NCBI GenBank assembly: GCA_009823505.1
Contig: VZQC01005680.1
Coordinates: forward strand, 8,054,923 to 8,118,922
Direction: 5' to 3'
Length of the DNA stretch: 64,000 nt
Origin: Rhizomys pruinosus
Taxonomy: Eukaryota > Chordata > Mammalia > Rodentia > Spalacidae
This document shows positions 12,470 to 25,735 of this stretch, piece after piece. A program made the position numbers and the translations under genes. The notes under the pieces are model-generated. The model worked only from the letters and a program-made list of their open reading frames with translations, searched no databases and was not told the origin of the DNA. Positions within the stretch are counted from its first letter, which is position 1. Every line of letters starts with the position of its first letter.

Positions 12470-12900
12470 TTCTACTTTATGAAATGTCTATTCGCATCTA
12501 TTGCTTGTTTCCTAATTGGGTTATTTTTTTTTGACAATTGAGTTCTATTCACTGCTGTATTGTTTGGATAGTGATCCTTTATTAGATTAATGCTTTGCCA
12601 AACTTTCCCACCATGTTCTAATTAGCCTTCTCCTTGTACTGCTTGATTCCTTTGACTTGTAGAAGTTTTACAGTCTAATGTAGTCCCACTTGCCCATTTT
12701 GCTTTGTTCCTTGTGGCTTTGGTTTTATCATGCTAGAAATTGGTGTCCAGATCCACATCTACATTTTCTTCTAGTACATATATGTTTTTAAATCCCATGT
12801 CTAAGCCTCTTATTGATTTAATTTGAGTGACAGATCTAATTGTATATCAAATTACCAAGGTGTTATGCTTTATATAGATATAGATATATATATAATAAAT
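12470..12900 (-). mobile_element. old LINE-1 fragment upstream of the defensin copy
   Basis: Reverse-strand, degenerate ORF2-like sequence. The same fragment lies at 62410-62815, at the same distance from the intact defensin, so it belongs to the duplicated gene unit. Mirror at about 16760-17160. Confidence 0.6.
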
Positions 12901-12935
12901 TAAATTAAGACTATATATACATATATATAGTCCCG
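12868..12935. repeat. TA-rich microsatellite
   Basis: TATAGATATAGATATATATA-type tract, matching the (TA)n near 62812-62830 in the paralogous unit. Confidence 0.7.
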
Positions 12936-13471
12936 TAATTTCACTTATGCTTTAGATGAGGTTGCAAAAATGAGGTAAACATTCTTTCTTTCATTTTTTA
13001 GTTCAACTCTCCAGCTAGAATTCCAGGGGGCATTTGATCTGATAAGGTCCTTGTGGTTTTTCACATATGCTGTGAAAGTATCCCTCTACCTCATGAGAGT
13101 CCAGGTCTGAACCCAGAGTCAACAATTCAAGAGGCATCAGTGTCCATTTTCAGGAAATTAAAGTCTGGAATTTAATGCATAACAGTATTATTCCTTCTTC
13201 TGACATGAAGTGAACATTCATTCAAGTGGTAAATACAAAATTCAAGTGCTATGCAGTAAATCATGGGATCTAAGTCCATCATGATGAAAGCTGTGGGAAT
13301 AGGAGCATCAAGAGGGATGTCTGCATGTGGTCCATCTCGTTGTTCATAGAGGTTTACCTTCTCCAACCCCAGGGCCTGTCTCATCCTTCTCACAGGCCAC
13401 ATATACACCAACCCCCCCACACACATGCACACTTGTGTCCTGTTCTTCCTTCCTCTAGGTAACTCCTAGAC

Positions 13472-13852
13472 ATGAGGACATTCATCCTGTTTGCTGCCCT
13501 TCTCATCCTGGCTCTCCAGATACAGGCAAAGAGCTTCCAAGCTGAGGAGGTACTAGAGCAGGGGTAGCTGGGAGAAAAGAACCAGAATATTGCCATATCC
13601 TTTGATGGGGATGCAGATGAGAAATGACTGAGCTATTTAGTAGAGAGAAGGGCTAGAGATGCACTAGTCCCAGGATTCTCTGCTATTCTGCCAACACAGA
13701 TGCCCCAGCCTTATATGGCCTTCTTTATCCTCAGATGCAAGATCAGGTGCTATCTGCTGGTGCACAAGAGGACTGTGTAGTTTTTCAGAATGGCAGGCTG
13801 GAGCATGCATTTTCTGTGGTACGGTCTGCAGATTCCTGCCTGCCTCAGATGA
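13472..13852 (+). pseudogene. alpha-defensin pseudogene, myeloid-type (left palindrome arm)
   Basis: The exon 1 remnant (13472-13616) keeps the MRTFILF signal peptide. Compared with 63360-63537 it lacks four codons, has an in-frame TAG after LEQG, lacks about seven codons at its end, and carries ATGAGA where the donor should be. The exon 2 remnant (13735-13852) keeps cysteines 1-4 with CWC spacing. Small insertions near 13821-13845 then put the Cys-Cys pair out of frame and remove the stop. The right-arm copy has this part intact, so those last changes may be sequencing error. An AATAAA follows at 13946. The upstream 13000-13470 matches 62880-63359. Confidence 0.8.
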
Positions 13853-14039
13853 ATCAGGAAGAAATGTTTTTTGATAGAAATGTAGAGTTAGAAGAGCACT
13901 GCTCTTTCTCTGTTGTGTCCTGGAGTTTCTTCCTCCACTAAACTAAATAAAATCCTTGCAGCAAGTTCTCTGTTGACCTGGTGTTTGTTATTGTTTGTTG
14001 TTGTCAAGTAAACAACATTCTGGTTCTAGTAAGTAGGAA

Positions 14040-14770
14040 TCTTAAGGATGAACACAGAGTTATATGAAGACAGCTGTATTCCAGCAAAATATTGGTCTCC
14101 CTGAGACAACAAAGTCTCCTCCTCTGAAAATATCAGCTAACAACCTCAACAGCCTGGAGATATCGTGCAACAGTGGCAGCCAAGTGCATATATTATATCC
14201 CAAAACTATTTTGGCGTTAGCTCGCTCCTTGGAGGAATAACTCACAGCGGATGCCACAAGCTTATGTCCTCTAGTGGTTAGGCGATGGTATAAGCCACAG
14301 TAAGAACTTATCACCCTTTATAGAGAAACCAGAAACCACAGTTTGCGGATTAAAAGCATACCATCTAAGCAGCTGTGTCTATGCTCACAGCATAGCTTGA
14401 CACAATAAGTGGGACTTTGCTTAAATAAATGCCTGTACATCCAATAGCGTGAGCTTTGTTAGTATGACTGAAAAGGGAGAACTGTGAAGCTGTCAATCCA
14501 TGAAGGAAAACAACTTAAACAGACTGGAGTCCAAAATGACAAATCCAAAGAAATTAGACTGTTTTTCTTCTCACCCACTTGTTTTCCTTTCCCAAAGCCC
14601 AGGGAACAAATGTGAAGAGGAGGCGTGGTAGATTGTAAGGGCTGTGAGAGATAGGGTTGAATCATGAGACTACAGGAATATAGTCTGGACTCTGAATTGA
14701 TCAACATGCCTGTGCAATACAAGCTTCTCCAACTGGACTATGGGAAACATGGGTTGTTCAATACAATGAC
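14040..14770 (+). repeat. unclassified repeat at the palindrome centre, left half
   Basis: Same family as 1501-1943 and, inverted, 48.65-49.24 kb; shared marks are the GGAGGCGTGGTAGA and TAAGGGCTGTG stretches. Its mirror is 14850-15560. No coding capacity is seen. Confidence 0.6.
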
Positions 14771-14850
14771 ACAGTTGTTTGCGATAACATTGATGTTACG
14801 CGTATGTCATATAATTAAGTAATTGGTGCATTGTGCAGTATCTATGTCCA
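14771..14850. other. palindrome spacer
   Basis: The unpaired turn between arms. The left part continues the repeat as seen near 1806-1860, and the right part resembles 48640-48665, so both halves look like natural repeat sequence. I could not recognise a sequencing adapter. Confidence 0.6.
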
Positions 14851-15560
14851 AATTTTGAACAACCCAAGGGTTCCCGTAGTCCAGTTGGAGAAGCTTGTAA
14901 TGCACAGGCATGTTGATCAATCAGGTCTCCAGACTATATGCGGTAGTCCTCATGATTTACCCCTTTCTCTCCACAGCCCTTACAAATCTACCACGCCTCC
15001 TCTTCAACAGTTTGTTCCCTGGGCTTTGTGTGCGCTGTGTCACAAGTGGGTAGAAGAAAACAGTCCTAATTTCTTTGGAGTTGTCCATTTTGGGTGGAGC
15101 GTGGCGCGGGTGCGGCGTGTTCGGTGTTTCCCTCACTGATTTACGCTTTCCCAGTGAATACCGTTTCAAAGTCCATCTAACAAGCTCAAGCTATGTTGAT
15201 GTAACAGGCATTTAAGCATACCACGTTTAATTGTGTCAAGTTAAGCTGTGAGCATAGAGACATGTGCTTGGATGGTATGCTAAGCCGCAAACTGTGGTTT
15301 CTCTAGAAAGGGTTGATAAGTTCTTATGTGGCTTATAACATCGCCTAACCACTATAGGACTAAGGCTTGTGGCATCCGCTGTGAGTTATCCTCCAAGGAG
15401 AGAGCGAATAGCCAAATAGTTTTGGGATATAATACTATCACTTGGCTGCACTTTGGCACAGTATCTCCAGGGGCTGTTGAGGTTTAGGCTGATAGTTTGC
15501 AGAGAGACTGTTGTCTCAGGGAGACCAATGTTTTGCTGAATACAGCTGTCCTTCAATAAA
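14851..15560 (-). repeat. unclassified repeat at the palindrome centre, right half
   Basis: Reverse complement of 14040-14770 with many small differences, including a C/G-rich stretch at 15095-15125 absent from the left half. Confidence 0.6.
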
Positions 15561-15689
15561 CTCTGGGGTTTCAGCGTGTGCGTGTGCGCGGTGGGGGGGC
15601 GGGGCTGGGGGTCTAGAAACAGAATGGTGTTTACTTTGACAAACAACAACAATAACAAAACACAGTCACAGAGAACTTGCTGCAAGGAT

Positions 15690-15695
15690 TTTATT
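15690..15695 (-). promoter_or_regulatory. polyadenylation signal of the right-arm defensin copy
   Basis: AATAAA on the reverse strand about 92 bp after the exon 2 stop. Confidence 0.65.
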
Positions 15696-15786
15696 TAGTT
15701 TAGTGGAGGAAGAAACTCCAGGACACAACAGAGAAAGAGCAGTGCTCTTCTAACTCTCAATTTCTATCAAAAACATTTCTTCCTGA

Positions 15787-16191
15787 TCATCTGAGGCAGC
15801 AGAATCTGAAGACAGTACCACAGAAAATGCATGCTCCAGCCTGCCATTCTGAAAAACTACACAGTCCTCTTGTGCACCAGCAGATAGCACCTGATCTTGC
15901 ATCTGAGGATAAAGAAGGCCATATAAGGCTGGGGCATCTGTGTTGGCAGAATAGCAGAGAATCCTGGGACTAGTGCATCTCTAGCCCTTCTCTCTACTAA
16001 ATAGCTCAGTCATTTCTCATCTGCATCCCCATCAAAGGATATGGCAATATTCTGGTGTGCGTTTTCTCCCAGCTACACCCCTGCTCTAGTCCCGCACCCA
16101 CCCCCCCCCCCTCCCCCTCAGCTTGGAAGCTCTTTGCCTGTATCTGGAGAGCCAGGATGAGAAGGGCAGCAAACAGGATGAATGTCCTCAT
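15787..16191 (-). pseudogene. alpha-defensin copy, myeloid-type (right palindrome arm); exon 2 intact, exon 1 broken
   Basis: Coding exon 2 (15902 down to 15787) is 116 nt, the same length as in the intact gene at 63655-63770, and ends in TGA. It has all six framework cysteines in the standard C-x-C-x4-C-x9-C-x9-C-C order, plus a seventh where the intact gene has Arg (IFCG against IYRG). Exon 1 (16191 to 16021) keeps the signal peptide but then carries a C/G-rich insertion near 16092-16115 and other small indels, lacks the final codons and has ATGAGA at the donor. It differs from the left-arm copy mainly by small indels, so both may be readings of one pseudogene. Confidence 0.75.
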
Positions 16192-17837
16192 GTCTAGGAG
16201 TTACCTAGAGGAAGGAAGAACAGGACACAAGTGTGCATGTGTGGGTGTGTATAGTGGCAGTGAAAGGATGAGACAGGCCCTGGGGTTGGAGAAGGTAAAC
16301 CTCTATGAACAACGAGATGGACCACATGCAGACATCCCTCTTGATGCTCCTATTCCCACAGCTTTCATCATGATGGACTTAGATCCTATGATTTACTGCA
16401 TAGCACTTGAATTTTGTATTTACCACTTGAATGAATGTTCACTTCATGTCAGAAGAAGGAATAATACTGTTATGCATTAAATTCCAGACTTTAATTTCCT
16501 GAAAATGGACACTGATGCCTCTTGAATTGTTGACTCTGGGTTCAGACCTGGACTCTAATGAGGTAGAGGGATACTTTTCACAGCATATGTGAAAAACCAC
16601 AAGGACCTTATCAGATCAAATGCCCCCTGGAATTCTAGCTGGAGAGTTGAACTAAAAAATGAAGAATGTTTATATTTTTGCAACCCTATCTAAGCATAAG
16701 TGAATTAAGACTTATATATGTATATATAGCCGTAATTTAATATAAGTATAAATATATAAGTAAGCATAACACTGGTAATTTGAATATACAATTGATCGTG
16801 TCACGCAAATTAAATCAATAAGACACATGGGATTTAAAAACATATATGTACTAGAAGAAAATGTAGATGTGGATCTGGACACCAATTTCTAGCATGATAA
16901 AACCAAAGCCACAAGGAACAAAGCAAAATGGGCAAGTGGGACTACATTAGACTGTAAAACTTCTACAAGTCAAAGGAATCAAGCAGTACAAGGAGAAGGC
17001 TAATTAGAACATGGTGGGAAAGTTTGGCAAAGCATTAATCTAATAAAGGATCACTATCCAAACAATACAGCAGTGAATAGAACTCAATTGTCAAAAAAAA
17101 TAACCCAATTAGGAAACAAGCAATAGATGCGAATAGACATTTCATAAAGTAGAAAATGTTGGGTTACTGCAGTTTCTGACTAAGCTAAATTAACTTTCCT
17201 CTTCTCTAAAGTCACAGCATTTCAAATCCACACATTTACTAGTGGCATTCTGCTCCTTAGGCCTGTACACAGTGTGAGCCTGAACTGCTGATGAGGAAGC
17301 TGCTCTCTAAGTCCTCTTACTGTGTTCCTGTGGGTACAGTAATTTCATAATATGTGAGTTAATATCAGTCACATTTTCCTCATTTGGAGCAATTTCTTAG
17401 ATGTAAGAATTACCTTCCACAAGGAGGAGATTAGCGTCGCTCTCTGCGTGTGAAGCCGCGCTTTGTGCTGCGTGACTGCACGGCCACACACACATATACA
17501 TACAGAGTCTGCACGTCGTGGAGAGTGAGGGAGAGAAAAACAAGAAGGTCCCTGATTGTACATGCCTAGACTACCAGCACTTTGGGGTGGAAGTAGCAGA
17601 ATCAGAAGTTCAAGATCAGCACGGGCTACAGAGTGAATTGAGGCTAAGCTCTTATGTAAAAAAGCCAAATTTAACAAAAGAATGAAAGATCTGCAAGCTA
17701 TGTAAATATGCTTATGTTCATATAGTGATTACTTATCTAATTAGCTATATAATGATGGTCATATTATATATATTTAAATGCTTTACATAGATATTTTAAG
17801 TTATAAACTTTTAATAGTATGCGCTGTAATACAAACA

Positions 17838-18270
17838 AACTGTCACGGGTGTATGAGCTGAAGGCAGATTGCCCTGGAGTTCGGGTATGAAATAAAGTCT
17901 AAGACGGTGAAAGCAGGCTTTACTGAGACAGAGCACAAAGACCACGAGCTGAAGACGCACTGTCAGGCAGAGTGCTCAGAGCTGCGGGAGCACAAGGTGA
18001 CTTCTGGCCAGGTTCCTTTATGGACCCAGATCTCCAGGTCTTTCTCCACTTTGTTTCCTTCTTCTCACACTTCATATTAGATCTATATGTACCAGGAAAG
18101 ACAGAGATAACAAAAACAGATATTCTTGCCTGACTGATGGCCTTTTCAGGCTGAAAGTCTTATTTTTTGGTGCATGGCCTTATTTCGACACATTTCCAGA
18201 GTTAATTGGAAGTGTTTCCGTTCCCTCTTTCTGGCCTTTATCCTAACCACCCAACTTCAGCTAATTCCTA
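17838..18270 (-). mobile_element. possible solo LTR (mirror copy)
   Basis: Reverse complement of the LTR-like block at 11344-11782, with few differences. Confidence 0.4.
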
Positions 18271-18864
18271 ACAATAAGAGCACACAAATTACTATGGAAA
18301 TATATGGATATACAGTATATAAACTATTTAGTATGATAACTAATTTGTATTTTAATCTAGAATGTATAATTCTATCTTTGATGAATAATTGATTATGATT
18401 ATAAACATTTAATTCTTTCATTACGCATATAGCTTTAAATAATAGTACCCAAATATTTTACAATAAAAAGGATTCTTGCCTTGAGTCCTACAATTTATAT
18501 CTATTAGATTAACATACAGAGATAGGTTTTTGATACTTAAAAACAAAAAAATTTCCCTAAAGCCACTGATCAGAACTCTTGTCAGTACAGCTTCTTCCTA
18601 TTCCCTTAGAACTCGGGTCTCAGTAGTCAGGATGACCACAGCCACCAGAGCTTCTCACATAGCTTTGTGCTTGTCTATCCACCTAAAGACCAGAAAGCCC
18701 AGATCACAGCTACATGGCTACTGCTCCTTACTCTAGGATCCGTTCTTTAACAGTTACTGAGCTTTTCCATTGCTGTGATAAAACACTCCAAACAAACATC
18801 TGGGGGAGAGTTAAGTGTTTATCTTATAACTACTAGGTCACAATCCATTACTGAGGAAAGTTGG

Positions 18865-19065
18865 GGCCTGACACTCAGGGCAGGAACACAGAAGCAGGAG
18901 CAATGTAGCAGAGACCAGGGGGGTGCGCTTGCACACTGCAGGCAGGACACAGAGGCAGGTGCATGTAGCAGAGACCATGGGGGTGCACTGCTTGCTGACA
19001 CTCAGGGCAGGAACCCAGAGGCAGGGCATGTAGCAGAGACCATGGGGGAGCACTGCGTGCTGTCT
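18865..19065. repeat. minisatellite, mirror copy
   Basis: Three imperfect units of about 65-68 bp on the reverse strand, matching 10568-10757. The middle unit is more disturbed. Confidence 0.75.
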
Positions 19066-19084
19066 TGCTCCTCTGGCATGTACT

Positions 19085-22000
19085 GCTGTTTCTTTTTTTC
19101 AATGAAAGTTATTATTATTTTATCAAAGTCTACCCCAGCAGAGGCTCATGCATTCTGCCAAACCTGCTTTTCATCTATTTCTCATTCTCTCAAGATGCTA
19201 CATGAAGTAACTGTTGTGAGGCAGAAGGGCACAGTTGCATGAGTTCTTTGATCAGACCGTTCCGGGTGTTGGTTGTGGTGTTGGGGTGTCCAATATGCAT
19301 CACTCCAACGGCGTTGGACAAAAGCTCAAGGGGCTGTGCACAAGAAATACTTACAAACTAGGTAATTGGCACTAACAACCACAGATGAGGGATACTATTT
19401 GCCATTTGTCATTTGTTTTTTTCTGGGACTGTGTTTACTTCACGCAACATGATGTCGTCTAGAGCCAGCCATTTTCCTGCAAAGCTCATAAGGTCATCTT
19501 TTTTTACTGGCTGCAATAGAACTCCATTGTGTAGATGGTACCACATTTTCTCTAGCCAACTCATCAACTTAGGGGCATTTGGGGTTGGTTCCACGCCTTG
19601 CTATTGTGAAGAAGAGCTGCAATAAACAGGGCCATGCATGTAATCTTTGCGGTGGGGTGATTCTTGAGGGGACATGCCCAGGAGTGTATGGCTGGCTTCA
19701 GGCAAGTTCATTCCAAGTCCTTCCAAGGTGCTCCACACTGCTTTTCCATAGTGGCTGTACGAGTTTAGCATTTCCCACCAGCAGTGGATGAGTGGTTACC
19801 TTTCCCCACAACCTCTCCAGCACTTGGTATCATTTGTTTTGCTGATCCTAGCCGGCGGTAGTGGAGTAAGATGATATCTTAAATTGGTTTTGATTTGCAA
19901 TTTTCCTTAATGATAAGGTGATGTTGTACACTTCTTAAGGTGTTTTCCTCAGCCATTCTAATTCCTCACGTGGAAGTCTCTGTTCAGCTCATGGGTCTTT
20001 GTTTTCGTTTTCTTGTTTTTTGAGTACTTTATATATCCTGGAAATCAATGCTTTTTCAGATGTGTCTGCGGTGAAGATTTCCTCCTACTTTTTGGGTTTT
20101 CTCTTCAATTCTTGGATTGTTTCTTTTGATGTACAGAAGCTTGGGTGTGGGAGGGGGGGGTGGGGGGGGGGGGGTTTAAGGGGGAGGTCCCCCATGTGTC
20201 AATTGTTGACCTTAGTTTTTGCACAGCTGCTGTCTGATTTGGGGTGTGTCTTCTCCAACGCCTATGCTTGTAGTCTGCTGCCGACTTTTTCCTCTATCGC
20301 CTTCAAAGTTTGGGTTTTCATCAAGCGTTGAGGTCTTTAATCCATCTGGAGGTTGACTGTTTGTATAGGGTGAAGAGGTAAGGGGTTTAATTTCATTCCT
20401 CTACAGTGGTGATCCAGTGTTGCCAACACAACTTGCGGCGCGCATCGTGTCTTTTCTCCATTGTGGCCTCTATGCTCCCCGTGTCAAATATAAGATGGCT
20501 GAAATTGTATGTGCTCAGATGTGGATCTCGGTTTTGTTCCATTGGTCAACAGGTCGGTTTTTTTTAGTGCCAGTACCAGGCTTTTGTCAATGAATAGCCC
20601 TGTAGTATAAAGTCTGGTATAGAAAGCCCCCCGATGTAGAGCTTTTTCACTCAAGTTTGTTTTGTCTATTTTGGGTCTTTCGTTTTTCCAAAGGAATTTA
20701 AGGACTTTTTTTTTTTTTCCAAGCCTGGGGGGTGAAGAAACTCTTGGGGTTTTGATTGGGATTGCAATTAAATCTATACAAGAGTTTTGGTAGAATGCAC
20801 ATTTTTACAATTTTAATTTCCCAATCCATGAGCATGGAGATTTTTCCATCTTCCTGATGTGCCTTCTTCAATTTCTTTCCTTTAAAGGTTTAAAAATTTT
20901 TGTGGTTGTGGATCCTTGTGTCTTTGGTTAGGTTTGTTCCTAGGTGTTTTATTGTTTTGGAGGCTATTGTGGAGTGGGAAGGTCGGCTTTGAATTCTTTC
21001 TCCAGTTTGCTTGTTCTTGGTGTAAAAAGAAAGGCCATTGATTGTTTAAGGTGTGCGATTTTGGTATCCTGCTACTTTGCTGAAACTGGTAATCGTTTCT
21101 AGGAGTTTTTTGGTGGAGTTTTTAGCATTTTTTAAGTAAACAATCATATCTTAAGCAAATAGGGATAGCTTGACTTTCCTCTTTTCAATTAGTACTTTCC
21201 GTTAATTTCCTTCTTGTCTTATTATCTAGCAGTGTTTCAAGCACTATAGGTTGAAGAGGAGTGGTGACAGGGGGCAGCCTTGCCAGTCCCTAACTTAACG
21301 GTAATGGTTGCGTCATTTCCCGAGTTAGGATATATTGGCTTGGGCTTTCGGTAGAGGGCTTTTGATTACATTGAGGAAATGATCCCTCCATCAATTCCTT
21401 CTAGGACGTTAAGCATGCAGGGATTGCTGGATTTTGTCAAAGGCTTTTTTCCACATCAATTGAGATGGATGGTGTGGTTTTTTGTCCTTTCATTCCATTT
21501 ATGTGTTGGATGATGTTTACTGATTTTCTAGGGGTTTTTTGAACCATCCCTGCATCTCTGGTATGATCCAACTTGGTCATGATGGGTGATCTTCTTGATG
21601 TGGGGCTGTATGCGATTTGCCACACGATCCTGTTTAGAATTTGGGCATCTGTGCTCATTAGGGAGATGAGTCTATAGTTTCCCTTTTTAGTTGTATCTTT
21701 GCCTGGGTTTTATAATAGAGTAATGCTGGCTTCTTAGAAGGATTTGGGAGAATTTCCCTCTGATTGTATCCTTCTAAACAGTTTTCAGTAAGAGTGGCTG
21801 TAGCCTTTTTGAAATGTTTTTATAGAATTCGGCTGTGAAACCGTCTGGGCCTGGGTTTTTTTTAGTTAGCAGGTTTACTGTTACATTTTAAATTTCCTCA
21901 AGTATTATGTTTCTGTTTTAGCTGTCAATCTCCTCTTGGATATGCTTTGCTGTTTCCCAGGATTTCAGTATTCATCCAGTGGGTCTAGGTTTTCAAATTT

Positions 22001-23294
22001 GGTAGTGTATAGGTTTTTGAAGTAGTTCCATATGATTTTCTGGACCTTTCCATCGTCTGTTGTGATATGTCCCGGTTCAGCATGGATGGTAGGGGGTTTG
22101 GAGTTGTTCTTCTTTCGTTTGTTTAACTGGGCTAGACATACATACATACATCGGTTTATCGTTTCAGAACCAACTTTTTGTATCCATTGATTTTTTTTGT
22201 ATTGTTGTCTTTATTTCTATTCGGCTCTGATTTTTGTATGTCGTCCGTCTAATGGGCTTAGGGTTCATCGGTGTTACCTCTCAGTCTTTTAGCTGTAGTG
22301 TTGGATCATTCACGTCTGCTCTTTCTGTTTTTCTAAATGTAGGCACCCTCAGGGCTATAAAACTTCCTCTTAGGCGCTTTTAAGGTACCCATAGGTTTTG
22401 TTGTCGGATTTGTTATTGTCATTCAGGTCCAGGAATGATTTTATTTCTTCTTTATCGCTTCCGTGACCCATTCATTATTCAAGAGGGTGTTGATTTTATC
22501 TCTACATGTGTTCTTGTAGGCAGTAGGCTCTCCTGGTGGTGAATGTTGAGCTTTATTGCACTGTGGTAGATAAAATTCAGAAATGAATTGCAATCATTTT
22601 GTGATTGTGGAGGTTTCTTCTGTGTCCCAGCGTGTGGTCGATTTGGAGAAGGTTCCATGGGTGGCTGAGTGAAATTGCATTCTCTGGTATTAAGGTAGAA
22701 TATTCCATAGAGGTCTGATGAGGTCCATTTGGTGTATCATATCATTCAACTCAGATGTCTCTCTATTCTTTATCTGTTGTTCTGTTGACCTATCCAAGAG
22801 ACTAAGTGGGGTATTGAAGTCCCCTACTCTTAGTGTACTGGGGTTGTGTGTGAATTGTGGTCCGGGAGAAGTGTCTTTATAAAGTTTGTGCACCAGATTT
22901 TGGTGCACATAAATTCATGATTGTGAGATCTTGGTTAATTTCTCCTTTGATAAAAATGTAATGGCCGTCTTTGTCCTCTTCTGATTTCTTTGTACTTGTG
23001 AAGACTATTTTGTCTGATATTGAAAAAGCAACACCTGCCGTTCTTTTTGGTATCATTTGCTTGGAAGACAGTTTTTCGCATCCGTTCCACTTTAGGGGTC
23101 TGTCCTTGAAGGTAAGATTGGTTTCTTGTAGACAGCATATGGAATGTTTCTGTTTTCGTAATCCAATCTCCCAGTCTATGTATTTTTATTTGGAAATTTA
23201 GTCCACTAATATTTAAGGTTAGGACTGATAGGTTTGTGTTGCTTCCGTTTGCCTTGTTATCCATTTGTGGTTGGGGTTTAGGTTTCTACTTCTG

Positions 23295-23347
<53 letters not shown>

Positions 23348-24662
23348 CTTCTGTTCTTTGAATTGCGTCAAGTACATACACATACACACATATGGGTCTT
23401 CTGGGCATGTATTCCTTTCAAGCTTGTTTAGGGGCATGGAGGGTTCTCTCTCCTTCAATTCTCTTTTGCTACCTGGGTTCTCTATTGTCCTTTAACATGG
23501 AATGCTTTTCTCCACGTTTTTCTTGCTTTAATATTTTGCGTTGAGAAGTCCGTTGTGATTCTGATAGGTTTTCCCATATAGGTCACTTGTTTTATCTTCT
23601 CTGTGTGTATCTTCTGTTTTGGGTGTGCGTGCGGCGCGTTTTATTAGCGTGATGTGGCATGGAGAATTTTTCTGATCTTATCTGTTTGAAGTTTTATATT
23701 GCTTCTTGTATTTGTATTGGTTTGTCTTTGTTTAGTTTTGGGGATTGTCGTCTATTATTCTGTTGAAGAATCTGATCATACCATGCTCTTGGGATTCTTC
23801 TCCTTCCTCTATTTCCGATTATGCAGAGGTTTGATCTTTTTCATAGTGTCCCACACACAGTTCCTGGTTGTTCCCTTTTGTGTATTTTTTAAAGTATTTT
23901 CATAATCTTTCCTTGAGGTTTTGTAGTTGTTCTGTTGTTATCTTCCAGGTCTGGATATTCTTTGTTCTGCTTCCTCCAGTCTCTTCCTGAGCTTTTTCCA
24001 CTCTTTCCTCTTGATTGGATGGGTGTTTGATTCCTTTTTCATTTCCAGTCTGCGGATTTCTTTATTTCTACTTCTTTTTTGGAGCGTCTCAATCTCTTCC
24101 TGTAGCTATTTGCTTCGATGGTGATTCCTTATCTTTTTCAGCATGGGATATTTGCAGTGTTTCTACTTCCTTCTGGGTTGGTCCATTCTCTCTCTCTAGT
24201 TCATTCTTGAGTTCTTCATTCTCTTTTTCTTAGTTCTTTGATTTGCTCTTTATAATCTTGTAGTTGTTTAAATATGGTCCCAATTGTGTTCTGATATCTG
24301 TGTCCTGTGCCAACCTCAGGGGGATCCCACTGTAGAATCTTCCATAGGGTTTGGTAGAGCTTGGTACGGAATTATCCAGCCCCTTTCCCATGGCTATCTC
24401 TTCGTGATCCTGGCATATTGGGCTTCTCCTTGCCTGTATTTCCAATGTAAGTCAAAAATGCCTCTTCACTGTGTTGAAGGCTTTGCTTTGGCTGCCCTCC
24501 TTCAGATGCCTTAGTAACCCCAGTTTGGGGGGGTGGTGCGGACCACGATAACTGTGGGAAGGCTCCTTCATCCCACCCGCACCTGCACTTGCCTGGCTGT
24601 CGCAGGAGATCTCAGAATCGAGACCACACAACCCTAACTTTTAATCTCAGCTGGGAGGATAA
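19085..24662 (-). mobile_element. LINE-1, near full length, many small indels (right palindrome arm)
   Basis: Reverse-strand mirror of 4925-10530. The 3' UTR is at the left, the ORF2 C-terminus at 19400-19950, the reverse transcriptase across 20350-21800, the endonuclease near 22690-22910, and the ORF1 coiled coil near 23900-24240. It carries a run of about 49 T at 23299-23347 and G runs near 20150-20175 that are absent at the matching left-arm sites, while the left arm's A41 and G25 are absent here. Confidence 0.85.
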
Positions 24663-25283
24663 CTCCCCCACCCCTGACCCAGTCCACAAAACCAATTAGC
24701 AAAGACAGAAGCTGTATTAAAAAGAAAAATAATAGATTAACTAGATGAAATCAGTCAACAGTCAGCAGTGCTGAAGCACTCAGCTGCTGCCTCAGTACCT
24801 GCGCTTGCCTAAGCTGGTCTCGGGAGATCTCCGGCTTGTTTCTTATACCATCTAACACTACCAATCCAAGACTGGGAACACTCACAATGGGCTGGGCTCT
24901 TCCACCTCACTTAGTAATGAAAAATGTTCCTCACAGACAAGACCACCAGCCAATCCAATAGAAGAAATGCCATTTCCCCAGCTGTGTCATGGTGAGAACT
25001 GAAACTACACAGCACAATTGCTCAGAAAAGTGCTCTGGTCCAAACCATGACATTCACGCATAGGTTAGTACCTTATAAAGAGGCCCGAGAGTAGTCAGAG
25101 AAAAGATAGAGGACAGACAGGCCAGGCCAACAATTGAACTTCATCTTTAATTCTATGGATGAATCTGTTTCTGTAACCTTTTCCTTCTAAACTTTCCAAG
25201 CATGAGATTAAAAATGTTGATTCAGCTTCATGGAGCTTCTGATATTTGAACTCAAGTGTCTAATAAATATAGTTAACATACCG

Positions 25284-25390
25284 AACCACACACACACACA
25301 CACACACACCACGCACCACACAACACACACACACACACACACAACACTACATACATGCATGCACCCAGGCATGCACACACACACAAGTGC
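25284..25390. repeat. (CA)n microsatellite
   Basis: Mirror of the (TG)n at 4195-4303, with length and interruption differences. Confidence 0.85.
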
Positions 25391-25589
25391 TCATACACAG
25401 AACCTCATGTAATTCTGTTATATTTCATAAGAGAAGAAAGCCAGGGAAGATTGCAGTTGTTCTAGGGACAGCCTGGCCATGAAAAGATTCACTAAGTAAT
25501 TTTCTCTAATATGAGAACACCCCACTGATACAAATGGGAACAGGGCCAGTGAAGTAAGTGGGCTGCAGGGCACCAAAACAAGAACTTTT

Positions 25590-25735
25590 TCGGGTTTAAT
25601 GGTGCAATGGCACCTTTAATCCAAGCAGTCAGGAGGCAGAGGCAGGCAGAACTCTATGAGCTTAGGCCAGCCTCCTTTACATGGTGAGTTCACGGCGTAG
25701 ATGGAGGTTACTGGAGACCCCTGTATCACAAAAAA
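25590..25735 (+). mobile_element. B1 SINE (mirror copy)
   Basis: Forward B1 with the GGAGGCAGAGGCAGGCAGA core; mirror of 3832-3990. Confidence 0.75.

Noticed and set aside
14771..14850. Sequencing hairpin adapter at the palindrome centre
   Set aside because: Both halves of the spacer match the natural repeat seen near 1.8 kb and 48.65 kb; I see no convincing adapter. An alignment to vendor adapter sequences would settle it.
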